From assembly GCA_943328505.2 (NCBI GenBank), contig CALQAH020000001.1, positions 124,001 through 188,000 of the forward strand: a stretch of 64,000 bases of DNA. The letters run 5' to 3'. Shown here one piece after another: positions 19,127-26,960 of the stretch. A model generated the notes under the pieces. That model was not told the DNA's origin. It was given only the letters and a program-made list of their open reading frames with translations, and ran no database searches. This DNA comes from Rhizobium sp. Q54. Its GTDB lineage: Bacteria; Bacteroidota; Bacteroidia; Flavobacteriales; Flavobacteriaceae. The position numbers were made by a program, and so were the translations under genes. Position 1 is the stretch's first letter. Each line of letters starts with the position of its first letter.

Positions 19127-19750
19127 ATGAAAACCATTATAAATCAATGTTTGTCCAAAAGTTTTACGTACGCCGATTACAGAAATCATGTTTCAAAACT
19201 TATACAAGAAGGATTTTCGACAGGAAATGAACAAACCGCTGATTTGCTTCATTATAGTGAATTGAATGAGGTTAGAATGAATCGATTGGATAAAACAATA
19301 AAGATCTCCATGGGAAACATTCAAAAACTAGAGACGTTTCAAAAAGAATATATTTGGTTAGTTATTTCAGAAGGTTGGTGTGGTGATGCAGCTCAAATTC
19401 TACCTATTATTCATAAAATGGCTGAATTTTCAAAGCAAATTGAATTAAAAATTGTGCTTCGAGATGAAAATGAAGCTTTGATGAATTTGTTTTTGACCCA
19501 TGGAACGAAAGCCATTCCAAAACTTATAATTATTGAAAAAAGTAGTCTGAAAGTTTTAGGAGATTTTGGACCAAGACCGAAAGGTGCCAAACAATTAATT
19601 TTGGATTATAAACAAAAACAGGGACTTGTAGATGAAACAGCAAAAACTGATTTACAACTTTGGTATTTACATGATAAAGGATTATCCACCCAAAATGAAA
19701 TTATGGATTTGATGACTAATCTAGAGCTATTGAATCTTCAAAATCGGTAA
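19127..19750 (+). CDS. Thioredoxin-like family protein
   Basis: A 207-residue cytoplasmic protein with a thioredoxin-like core at about residues 75-165. The strand-turn block ISEGWCGDAAQILP contains WCGDA where thioredoxins have WCGPC, so only one active-site cysteine remains. The cis-Pro region is present as GTKAIPKLIII. This matches a family of single-cysteine thioredoxin-like proteins seen in Bacteroidota and Firmicutes, whose role is not established. It lacks a signal peptide. Its 3' end overlaps the convergent truB by 35 bases. A dithiol oxidoreductase role is unlikely with a single Cys. Confidence 0.75.
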   Translation: MKTIINQCLSKSFTYADYRNHVSKLIQEGFSTGNEQTADLLHYSELNEVRMNRLDKTIKISMGNIQKLETFQKEYIWLVISEGWCGDAAQILPIIHKMAEFSKQIELKIVLRDENEALMNLFLTHGTKAIPKLIIIEKSSLKVLGDFGPRPKGAKQLILDYKQKQGLVDETAKTDLQLWYLHDKGLSTQNEIMDLMTNLELLNLQNR

Positions 19751-20411
19751 CAAGAACCGCATTAGCAACATTATAATCACCAATTTTTGTTCTTCGTAAA
19801 GCTGAAAGATAAGCGCCAGATTGTAATGCGTTTCCAAAATCAAATGCTAGTGATCGAATATAGGTTCCTTTACTACAGGTAACTCTAAAGTCTATTTCTG
19901 GTAAAGCAACTCTAGTGATTTCAAATTCGTGAATAGTAGTTTTTCGGAAGGCTATTTCTACTTCTTCACCAGCTCGCGCATGTTCATAAAGACGAACACC
20001 ATCTTTTTTTATAGCTGAAAAAACAGGAGGTTTTTGATCAATTTCCCCCAAAAACTGTTTGGTAGTTTCAAGGATTGTTGTTTCGGTGATATGTGCTGTT
20101 GGGAAAGTAGCATTGATCTCGGTTTCCAAATCATAGGACGGTGTTGTAGCTCCAACAGTAATAGTTCCAGTATATTCTTTGGCTTGACTTTGAATTTCGG
20201 TAATGCTTTTTGTAAATTTTCCGGTGCAAATGATGAGTAATCCAGAAGCTAAAGGATCTAAAGTTCCAGCATGACCAATTTTAAATTTTTTTGGCAAATC
20301 GAATTTTCGTTTTAAAATGTATTTCAATTTGTTTACCGCTTGAAACGAACTCCACGTCAAAGGCTTATCAATTAAGAGAATTTGACCATTTAAAATTTCT
20401 TCAGCGGTCAT
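19716..20411 (-). CDS. truB: tRNA pseudouridine(55) synthase
   Basis: A 231-residue TruB, which makes pseudouridine 55 in the T-loop of tRNAs. The catalytic block GHAGTLDPLASGLL holds the nucleophile Asp at about residue 51. The PLTWSSFQAVN start and KGTYIRSLAFDFG are further signatures. It is shorter than E. coli TruB (314) because it lacks the C-terminal PUA-type domain, as in other short TruB proteins. The stop of uppP and the start of truB share a base (TAATG), indicating translational coupling. The 3' end overlaps the thioredoxin-like gene. Confidence 0.95.
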   Translation of the reverse strand: MTAEEILNGQILLIDKPLTWSSFQAVNKLKYILKRKFDLPKKFKIGHAGTLDPLASGLLIICTGKFTKSITEIQSQAKEYTGTITVGATTPSYDLETEINATFPTAHITETTILETTKQFLGEIDQKPPVFSAIKKDGVRLYEHARAGEEVEIAFRKTTIHEFEITRVALPEIDFRVTCSKGTYIRSLAFDFGNALQSGAYLSALRRTKIGDYNVANAVLVTDFEDSIALD

Positions 20412-21208
20412 TAAATTACAGTTAATGGTTGGATGAAAAAATGGATGATTAGAAGTATTATTCCAACAACAATTCTATAATAACCAAACATTTTAAATCC
20501 ATTTTTACTTAAATACCCTATAAAAGATTTAATTGCTAGAAGCGCTACAATAAACCCAACAACATTTCCTAGTATCAATAAATTAATTTGGTCATGTGAC
20601 AATACAAATCCATCTTTGTAGTAATCATAACATTTTTTAATAGTGGCGCCAAGCATGGTTGGAACTGCTAAGAAAAAGGAAAATTCTGCAGCCGTTGTTC
20701 GAGATAATTTTTGAGTCATTCCACCTACAATACTCGCTCCACTTCTTGAAACACCTGGGATCATCGCCAAACATTGAAACATCCCAATTTTGAAAGCTGT
20801 AAAATAAGTGATTTCTTTATTGGTTGCTACTTCTGTTTTTGAAGCAAACCAATCGTCAACTTTTAAAAGTATAATTCCACCTAATAAAAGCGAAATAGCT
20901 ACACTAACAGGGTTTTCAAGTAAAGCATCTATTTTTTTACCAAAGAGTAACCCAAAAACAACCGCAGGAATAAAGGCAATTAGCAGTTTGAAATAAAAAT
21001 CGAAACTCTGAAAAAATCTTTTAAAGTATAATACAATGACCGAAAGAATTGTTCCTAGTTGAATTACAATCGTAAAAAGTTTGGTAAAATCATCATGTGC
21101 AATGCCCATAAAAGACGAAGCGATAATCATGTGACCTGTGGAAGAAACAGGAAGAAACTCTGTTATTCCTTCAATAATTCCTAAAATAATTGCTTGAATA
21201 GAATCCAT
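20411..21208 (-). CDS. uppP: Undecaprenyl-diphosphate phosphatase (BacA type)
   Basis: A 265-residue integral membrane enzyme that recycles undecaprenyl pyrophosphate to the monophosphate carrier for peptidoglycan and glycan synthesis. The two signature motifs are [16 protein letters not shown] near residues 14-29 and [10 protein letters not shown] near residue 155, carrying the catalytic Glu, Ser and Arg residues. Length is typical for BacA/UppP. It is the third gene of the ftsX-DUF3098-uppP-truB cluster, and its stop overlaps the truB start by one base. In other species the enzyme confers bacitracin tolerance when abundant. Confidence 0.95.
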   Translation of the reverse strand: MDSIQAIILGIIEGITEFLPVSSTGHMIIASSFMGIAHDDFTKLFTIVIQLGTILSVIVLYFKRFFQSFDFYFKLLIAFIPAVVFGLLFGKKIDALLENPVSVAISLLLGGIILLKVDDWFASKTEVATNKEITYFTAFKIGMFQCLAMIPGVSRSGASIVGGMTQKLSRTTAAEFSFFLAVPTMLGATIKKCYDYYKDGFVLSHDQINLLILGNVVGFIVALLAIKSFIGYLSKNGFKMFGYYRIVVGIILLIIHFFIQPLTVI

Positions 21209-21216
21209 GTTTATAA

Positions 21217-21244
21217 TGTTCAGTGTTCATTGCTCAGTGATTAG
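21217..21244. repeat. TGTTCAGTG word repeat in the uppP/DUF3098 spacer
   Basis: Near-tandem words TGTTCAGTG, TTCATTG and CTCAGTG fill the first half of the 72-base spacer. The first 13 bases (TGTTCAGTGTTCA) recur exactly inside leuS at 24280-24292. Confidence 0.55.
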
Positions 21245-21280
21245 AAAACAAATTTTGTTTGCCAAAAAACTGAAAAAAAA

Positions 21281-21517
21281 CTATTTAGTTGATTTTTTAA
21301 ATATGGAATAAATGGTAATGCCAAAACCAATCAAAACTACGGTTGGAGCCAATCGGATTCTTCTAAAACTAAATATGTCTTCATTGAAAACATTCGGATC
21401 ATCACTTCCGCCGCCCGACATAAGTATAAATCCAAAGGCAATAACGCCAATCCCAATTAGAAGAATTTTATAATTGAGACCTTCAAAAAGAAAATCTGGT
21501 TTGTGTTTGTTTTCCAT
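21281..21517 (-). CDS. DUF3098 small membrane protein
   Basis: A 78-residue protein with two membrane segments (about residues 15-32 and 53-70) separated by a polar loop containing SGGGSDDPNVFNEDIFSFRR. This pattern is the DUF3098 family, seen in Bacteroidota next to ftsX and uppP. That conserved position suggests an envelope or division role, but no biochemical function is known. It begins 53 bases after the ftsX stop, probably in the same transcript. Confidence 0.8.
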   Translation of the reverse strand: MENKHKPDFLFEGLNYKILLIGIGVIAFGFILMSGGGSDDPNVFNEDIFSFRRIRLAPTVVLIGFGITIYSIFKKSTK

Positions 21518-21570
21518 AGTAAATTTTAAATTAAATTCGCAATCTTAATTCGTTAATCAACAACCATAAA

Positions 21571-22446
21571 TCAATACAAATCGTCTGTTCTTAAATTCAA
21601 AAAACGCTGAGTTGCAAAGAAAGTACTTATCCAAGTGATAACTATTCCAAGAACTAAAACGCCTAATAAAACCAATGCAATTAGCAATTGATCATCCAAT
21701 ATTCCAAGATTTGGGAAGTTGGTTTGTATGTAAATCAGAACCCCAATCAATGCAATAATGGCTAAAACCGAACCTATAATCCCTAAAATAATGCTCCGTT
21801 TGATGAATGGTTTTCGAATAAATGATTTGGTTGCACCAACCATCTGCATGGTTTTAATGATAAATCGATTGGCATAAATGGATAATCGCATTGAGCTGTT
21901 GATTAATAACACCGAAACGAAAGCAAAAACACCGCTAATAATTAAGATCCACATGCTTATATTTTTCACATTGTCGTTAACCAAAGTCACTAATTGCTTG
22001 TCGTAAACAATATCGGCTATCATTTCGTTTTTACGCAATCGGTTTTGAATTTTAGTAATTTCTATATTGTTGACATAATCGGCTTTCAGATTAATATCAA
22101 ATGAATTTTGCAGTGGATTTACCCCTAAAAACTGCATAAAATCTTCGCCAATAACTTTCTTGTGCTGCTCTGCCGCTTTTTCTTTGGATACATACACAAA
22201 TTTTTTGGCAAATTTTGCCGTTTTCAATTCTTCTCCAAAAGCAGTTAATGTACTGTCGGTTGCTTCATTTTTAAAGAAAACGGTCATTGCAATTTCTTCC
22301 TTAAAATTGTCCGATAAACGTTTGGAATTAATCACAAAAAGCCCCAATATTCCCAGTAAAAACAATACTAAAAAAATGCTCAAAACCACCGAAAAATAAG
22401 AAGTGATTACTCTGCGTTTTTGAAACTTATCAAAATTAGATGCCAT
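21571..22446 (-). CDS. ftsX: Cell division protein FtsX (permease-like)
   Basis: A 291-residue permease-like protein. TM1 is at about residues 18-38, followed by an extracytoplasmic domain of about 130 residues, then three C-terminal TMs (near 170-190, 215-240 and 255-280). The order matches FtsX. With the ATPase FtsE it controls septal peptidoglycan hydrolases. ftsE is not next to it here, which is usual in Bacteroidota where ftsX heads its own cluster with DUF3098, uppP and truB. The start ATG 22446 (MASNFDKFQKRR) fits the family. The 217-base spacer to leuS is divergent. Confidence 0.88.
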   Translation of the reverse strand: MASNFDKFQKRRVITSYFSVVLSIFLVLFLLGILGLFVINSKRLSDNFKEEIAMTVFFKNEATDSTLTAFGEELKTAKFAKKFVYVSKEKAAEQHKKVIGEDFMQFLGVNPLQNSFDINLKADYVNNIEITKIQNRLRKNEMIADIVYDKQLVTLVNDNVKNISMWILIISGVFAFVSVLLINSSMRLSIYANRFIIKTMQMVGATKSFIRKPFIKRSIILGIIGSVLAIIALIGVLIYIQTNFPNLGILDDQLLIALVLLGVLVLGIVITWISTFFATQRFLNLRTDDLY

Positions 22447-22514
22447 AAATAATAATTTAAGCTGTAAAAATAAAAAAAAGAAAATTGGTATGCATAGTTT
22501 ATAACGTTTAAAGT

Positions 22515-22544
22515 TTTGACTTTAGTACAATAAACGTAAATTTG
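22515..22544 (+). promoter_or_regulatory. leuS promoter (-33 and -7 elements)
   Basis: A -33 TTTG at 22515-22518 and an exact -7 TAAATTTG at 22537-22544 are separated by 18 bases. This is the best-spaced Bacteroidota promoter in the window. It predicts a start near 22550 and a leader of about 113 bases before the leuS ATG. Confidence 0.6.
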
Positions 22545-22607
22545 TCCCTTAATTTTTTAGAAGCAAATCCAAGATTTCGAAAACAATTTGGATTTATAGA
22601 TATAACG

Positions 22608-22667
22608 ATGACTCGAGCTCGTAAGAGCGATAGCATGAGACCAAAAAAAAGTAAAGACGAAGAATGA
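22608..22667 (+). CDS. Possible 19-residue upstream ORF overlapping the leuS start
   Basis: ATG at 22608 opens a 19-codon frame (starting MTRARKSDSMRP) that ends with TGA at 22665-22667, sharing ATGA with the leuS start codon. It lies within the predicted leuS leader, after a hairpin (AAATCCAA against TTGGATTT, about 22565-22594). Highly charged, it contains no Leu codon, so it is not a classical leucine attenuator peptide. It could couple translation to leuS. It is short enough that chance cannot be excluded. Confidence 0.3.
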   Translation: MTRARKSDSMRPKKSKDEE

Positions 22668-25501
22668 AGTACTTCCACGAACAAATAGAAGCCAAATGGC
22701 AACAATATTGGGCAAAAAATCAAACTTTTGCCGCAAGCAATCACTCTGACAAACCCAAATATTATGTACTCGATATGTTTCCATATCCATCGGGCGCAGG
22801 ATTGCATGTTGGTCATCCGTTAGGGTATATTGCCTCCGATATTTATGCGCGTTTCAAACGTCATAAAGGTTTCAACGTATTACATCCACAAGGTTATGAT
22901 AGTTTTGGTTTGCCAGCCGAGCAATATGCCATACAAACGGGACAACATCCTGATAAAACTACCCAAGAAAACATTGCGCGTTATAGAGAACAGTTGGATA
23001 AAATTGGGTTTTCTTTCGATTGGAGTAGAGAAGTAAGGACGTCCAACGCCGATTATTACAAACACACGCAGTGGATTTTTATTCAATTGTTCAATTCATA
23101 TTATTGTAAACATGCCGATAAGGCGTATGACATTTCAGAATTGGTTAAAGTTTTTGAAGCTGAAGGGAATGCGAATGTTGATGTAGTTTGTGATGACAAT
23201 GTGGAAATTTTTACAGCCAAAGAGTGGAATAGTTTTTCAACAGAAGATCAACAAAAAATACTCTTAAAATACCGATTAACCTATCTTGCCGAAACTGAAG
23301 TCAACTGGTGTCCAGGTTTAGGAACGGTATTGGCCAATGACGAAATTGTAAATGGCGTCTCCGAACGTGGTGGTCATCCGGTTATTCGTAAAAAAATGAC
23401 ACAATGGTCGATGCGAATTTCTGCTTATGCCGAAAGATTATTGCAAGGTTTGGAAACGATTGACTGGAGCGAAAGCATCAAAGAAAGTCAACGCAACTGG
23501 ATTGGAAAATCGGTGGGTGCGATGGTAGAGTTCAGACTACAGAACGCAGAAGGAACTATTGAAGTTTTTACGACCAGACCTGATACGATTTTCGGAGTGA
23601 CTTTCATGACGCTGGCTCCAGAACACGAATTAGTTGCTCAAATCACAACTCCCAGACAAAAAGCAATCGTGGATGCCTATATCGAAAAAACTGCCAAGCG
23701 TTCTGAACGGGAACGTATGGCCGATGTAAAAACCATTTCTGGCGTTTTCACTGGTGCTTATGCTGAACATCCATTTACCAAAGAAGCTATTCCGGTTTGG
23801 ATTGGCGATTATGTACTTGCGGGATATGGAACAGGTGCCGTAATGGCGGTTCCGTGTGGTGATGAACGGGATTATGCTTTTACAAATTTCTTCAAAGGCC
23901 AAAACGGCATGCCCGAAATCAAGAATATTTTTGCCAATGTCGATATTTCTCAGGAAGCTTATGGCTCTAAAGACAATGTGGTAATTGCCAATTCCGATTT
24001 CCTAAACGGATTGAATTATAAAGAAGCGACCAAAAAAGTCATTACCGAATTAGAAAAAATAAACCAAGGAAAAGGCAAAACCAACTATCGTTTGCGAGAT
24101 GCAGTTTTCTCTCGCCAACGTTATTGGGGAGAACCGTTTCCGGTATATTATGTGAATGGTATGCCGCAAATGATTGATGCGAAATATTTACCAATTAGAT
24201 TGCCTGAAGTTGAAAAATATTTACCAACCGAAGACGGACAACCACCATTAGGAAATGCTATCGATTGGGCGTGGGATAGTGTTCAGTGTTCAGTGGTTAG
24301 TGTTCAGTTGATTGATAATAAAACAATATTTCCTCTAGAATTAAACACCATGCCGGGTTGGGCGGGAAGTTCGTGGTATTGGATGCGTTATATGGATGCG
24401 CACAATTCAACCGAATTTGCCAGCCAAGAAGCCTTAAACTATTGGGAAAGCGTAGATTTATATATTGGCGGTAGCGAACATGCTACAGGCCATTTATTGT
24501 ATTCCCGTTTTTGGAATAAATTTCTAAAAGATAAAGGCTACGCACCAACCGAAGAACCGTTCAAGAAGTTGATTAATCAGGGAATGATTTTGGGGATGAG
24601 TGCGTTTGTTTATAGAAGTGAAGATTCAAAAAAATTGTTTTCAAAAGGATTGATTTCGGATAATAATGTTCAACCAATTCATGTTGACTTAGCAGTAATC
24701 AACGATATCACCAACGAATTAGACATCGATGCATTCAAAAAACATCCGTTATATGCTGATTACAAAGACGCCGAATTCATTTTAGAAAACGGCAAATACA
24801 TCGTTGGACGCGAAGTCGAAAAAATGTCTAAATCCAAATACAATGTGGTTACGCCGGATATTATCTGTGAGCAATATGGCGCAGACACTTTACGATTATA
24901 TGAAATGTTTCTAGGTCCGTTGGAACAAGCCAAACCATGGAACACGGCAGGAATTTCGGGTGTTGCGAGTTTCTTAAAAAAACTATGGCGCTTGTATTTT
25001 GATGACAACGGTTCGGTAATTACCAATAACGAACCTTCGGCAGATAGTTTGAAAACGCTCCACAAAACCATCAAAAAAGTAGGTGAAGACATAGAGAATT
25101 TCTCGTTCAATACTTCGGTTTCGCAGTTTATGATTTGTGTCAACGAATTGGCAACACAAAACTGTCACGAACGTGCTATTCTAGAACCACTAGCGGTTTT
25201 AATTTCGCCTTATGCACCGCATATTGCTGAGGAATTGTGGTTCCAATTAGGACATTCGGGTTCTATTTCCACCGTGGATTTCCCAGTGTTTGATGCCAAA
25301 CATTTGGTCGAAACCAATAAAGAATACCCAGTTTCGTTCAACGGAAAAATGCGTTTCACCATTGGATTATCCTTGGATTTAACAGCAGCACAAATTGAGG
25401 AAATCATCATGAAAGACGAAAGAACCATCAAACAATTGGATGGGAAAACGCCAAACAAAGTGATTATTGTACCCGGAAAAATTATCAATCTGGTAGGTTA
25501 A
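22664..25501 (+). CDS. leuS: Leucyl-tRNA synthetase
   Basis: A 945-residue class Ia synthetase charging tRNA-Leu. The HIGH-type motif appears as PYPSGAGLHVGHPLGY near residues 43-58. The CP1 editing domain (about 225-430) includes the TTRPDTIFGVT block. The KMSKS motif, as EKMSKSKYN, lies near residue 720. The C-terminal anticodon-binding domain is complete. The segment just before NTMPGWAGSSWYWMRY (residues 538-551, DSVQCSVVSVQLID) is encoded by the word repeat TGTTCAGTG, which also occurs in an intergenic spacer; it lies in a variable linker, so the enzyme should still work. It is preceded by a long structured leader. Confidence 0.96.
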   Translation: MKYFHEQIEAKWQQYWAKNQTFAASNHSDKPKYYVLDMFPYPSGAGLHVGHPLGYIASDIYARFKRHKGFNVLHPQGYDSFGLPAEQYAIQTGQHPDKTTQENIARYREQLDKIGFSFDWSREVRTSNADYYKHTQWIFIQLFNSYYCKHADKAYDISELVKVFEAEGNANVDVVCDDNVEIFTAKEWNSFSTEDQQKILLKYRLTYLAETEVNWCPGLGTVLANDEIVNGVSERGGHPVIRKKMTQWSMRISAYAERLLQGLETIDWSESIKESQRNWIGKSVGAMVEFRLQNAEGTIEVFTTRPDTIFGVTFMTLAPEHELVAQITTPRQKAIVDAYIEKTAKRSERERMADVKTISGVFTGAYAEHPFTKEAIPVWIGDYVLAGYGTGAVMAVPCGDERDYAFTNFFKGQNGMPEIKNIFANVDISQEAYGSKDNVVIANSDFLNGLNYKEATKKVITELEKINQGKGKTNYRLRDAVFSRQRYWGEPFPVYYVNGMPQMIDAKYLPIRLPEVEKYLPTEDGQPPLGNAIDWAWDSVQCSVVSVQLIDNKTIFPLELNTMPGWAGSSWYWMRYMDAHNSTEFASQEALNYWESVDLYIGGSEHATGHLLYSRFWNKFLKDKGYAPTEEPFKKLINQGMILGMSAFVYRSEDSKKLFSKGLISDNNVQPIHVDLAVINDITNELDIDAFKKHPLYADYKDAEFILENGKYIVGREVEKMSKSKYNVVTPDIICEQYGADTLRLYEMFLGPLEQAKPWNTAGISGVASFLKKLWRLYFDDNGSVITNNEPSADSLKTLHKTIKKVGEDIENFSFNTSVSQFMICVNELATQNCHERAILEPLAVLISPYAPHIAEELWFQLGHSGSISTVDFPVFDAKHLVETNKEYPVSFNGKMRFTIGLSLDLTAAQIEEIIMKDERTIKQLDGKTPNKVIIVPGKIINLVG
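24280..24310 (+). repeat. In-frame TGTTCAGTG word repeat within leuS
   Basis: Three TGTTCAG words with GGTTAGTG between them, encoding residues of the linker before NTMPGWAGS. The first 13 bases match 21217-21229 in the uppP/DUF3098 spacer exactly. Either a repeat entered the coding sequence in frame or the similarity is chance. Confidence 0.5.
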
Positions 25502-25628
25502 ATTTATTGAATATGAATATTACCATTTAACTTGATTTTTTAACTTGAACTTGCCATTTTGTCACCACAACTTTTTGGCTCATAATTTGATGCCATTTTT
25601 GTAACTTTAAATTCTAAAACTAAAAGCT

Positions 25629-26303
25629 ATGTATTTAATATTAATTGGTATCATCATGCTATCCAGTTGGTGGGTAAGCAATACGTTAAAAAATAAATTT
25701 GAATTATATTCCAAATTGCATTTGCAAAACGGCCTGTCTGGAGCAGAAATTGCTGAGAAAATGCTTGCCGACCATGGAATTTACGATGTGAAAGTCATTT
25801 CCACACCAGGACAATTAACAGATCACTACAATCCAGCCGATAAAACTGTAAACCTCAGTGAAGCGGTTTATAACCAAAGAAATGCTGCAGCTGCAGCCGT
25901 TGCTGCGCACGAATGTGGCCACGCGGTGCAACATGCAACCGCTTATAGTTGGTTGACATTGCGTTCGCAATTAGTGCCAATCGTTTCCGTAACGGCTAGT
26001 TTTGTGCAATGGATTTTATTAGCAGGAATCTTGTTAGTCAATTCATTTCCGCAATTATTATTAGTTGGAATCGTGATTTTTGCGGCAACCACTTTGTTTG
26101 CATTTATCACGTTGCCTGTCGAATATGACGCGAGTAATCGTGCTTTGGCTTGGCTAGAAAACAAGCGAATGCTAACTCAGGAAGAACAAGCAGGCGCAAA
26201 TGATGCCCTGAAATGGGCGGCTCGAACTTATGTTGTTGCAGCTGTTGGTTCACTTGGAACTTTACTGTATTATATCATGATTTACATGGGAAGAAGAGAG
26301 TAA
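25629..26303 (+). CDS. YugP-type neutral zinc metallopeptidase
   Basis: A 224-residue membrane-anchored protein with an N-terminal TM, the zinc motif AAHECGHAVQHA (HExxH) near residues 95-104, two hydrophobic segments at about 118-160, and a later EYDASNRALAWLE block that probably supplies the third zinc ligand. This order is the DUF2268/YugP-like 'neutral zinc metallopeptidase' family. Members are thought to act in membrane protein quality control, but substrates are not established. It stands alone after leuS, with a 127-base spacer in which no strong terminator is visible. Confidence 0.82.
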   Translation: MYLILIGIIMLSSWWVSNTLKNKFELYSKLHLQNGLSGAEIAEKMLADHGIYDVKVISTPGQLTDHYNPADKTVNLSEAVYNQRNAAAAAVAAHECGHAVQHATAYSWLTLRSQLVPIVSVTASFVQWILLAGILLVNSFPQLLLVGIVIFAATTLFAFITLPVEYDASNRALAWLENKRMLTQEEQAGANDALKWAARTYVVAAVGSLGTLLYYIMIYMGRRE

Positions 26304-26352
26304 TTTTTATTTAGAAACCATTTTCGAATTTCCAAATTACTTCATTTTCAAA

Positions 26353-26823
26353 TTATAATTGAATCTGTCTCTCAATTTGCTGCTCCAACGAAATAAACGT
26401 TTCTGTTCTCGAAACACCATCAATGGGTTGAATTTTGGAATTCAGTAGTTGCATTAAATGCTCGTTATCTCTACAAATTATTTTAATTAAAATAGACCAA
26501 TTCCCAGTGGTATAATGACATTCCAACACTTCTGGGATTTTTTTTAATTCCTTAACGGCTTCCGAATTACTAGCAGCTTTTTCAAGATAAACACCAATAA
26601 ATGCCATGGTTTTATAACCTAATACCTTATTGTTTACCGTAAAACGGGATCCCGAAATTACTCCAGCATCTTCTAGTTTTCGCAATCGTTGATGGATTGC
26701 AGCTCCGGATATTCCAATTTTATTAGCAATTTGGAGGATGGGTTTTCGGGCATCTTCCATCAAGTCACGGAGGATTTCTTTATCAATTCCGTCAATTTCT
26801 ACTTTAAGCCGATTTATCTTCAT
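26353..26823 (-). CDS. Lrp/AsnC family transcriptional regulator
   Basis: A 156-residue Lrp/AsnC regulator. The N-terminal winged HTH (about residues 8-60) includes DKEILRDLMEDARKPILQIANKIGISGAAIHQRLRKLE. The C-terminal RAM ligand-binding domain follows (about 75-150), with the typical ECHYTTGNWSILIKI strand. These proteins form octamers and sense amino acids. The start is ATG 26823 (MKINRLK): the in-frame upstream ATG at 26853 is beyond the -7 element at 26842-26849. It lies just downstream of a saccharopine dehydrogenase-like gene, suggesting control of lysine or related amino acid metabolism, though it has its own promoter. Confidence 0.9.
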   Translation of the reverse strand: MKINRLKVEIDGIDKEILRDLMEDARKPILQIANKIGISGAAIHQRLRKLEDAGVISGSRFTVNNKVLGYKTMAFIGVYLEKAASNSEAVKELKKIPEVLECHYTTGNWSILIKIICRDNEHLMQLLNSKIQPIDGVSRTETFISLEQQIERQIQL

Positions 26824-26841
26824 AAGATTGCATTTGAAAAT

Positions 26842-26849
26842 CAAAAATA
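26842..26849 (-). promoter_or_regulatory. Promoter of the Lrp-family gene
   Basis: Minus strand TATTTTTG is an exact -7 match. A TTG lies 19 bases further upstream (26869-26871), matching -33 spacing. It supports the start at 26823 with a leader of about 15 bases. Confidence 0.5.
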
Positions 26850-26960
26850 GCATTTTAGTTTAAATTTTCAACTAAAATAGTCTAAAAGTAAATAACCGAA
26901 AATTGGCAAATTATAGATTTATTTTAATTTGCGAATTTGCGGTCAATTTTTTTCAGTAGT

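Noticed and set aside
22560..22663. T-box or other leucine-responsive riboswitch before leuS
   Set aside because: No T-box sequence, specifier loop or terminator/antiterminator pair could be recognised; only a simple hairpin and a short ORF are visible.
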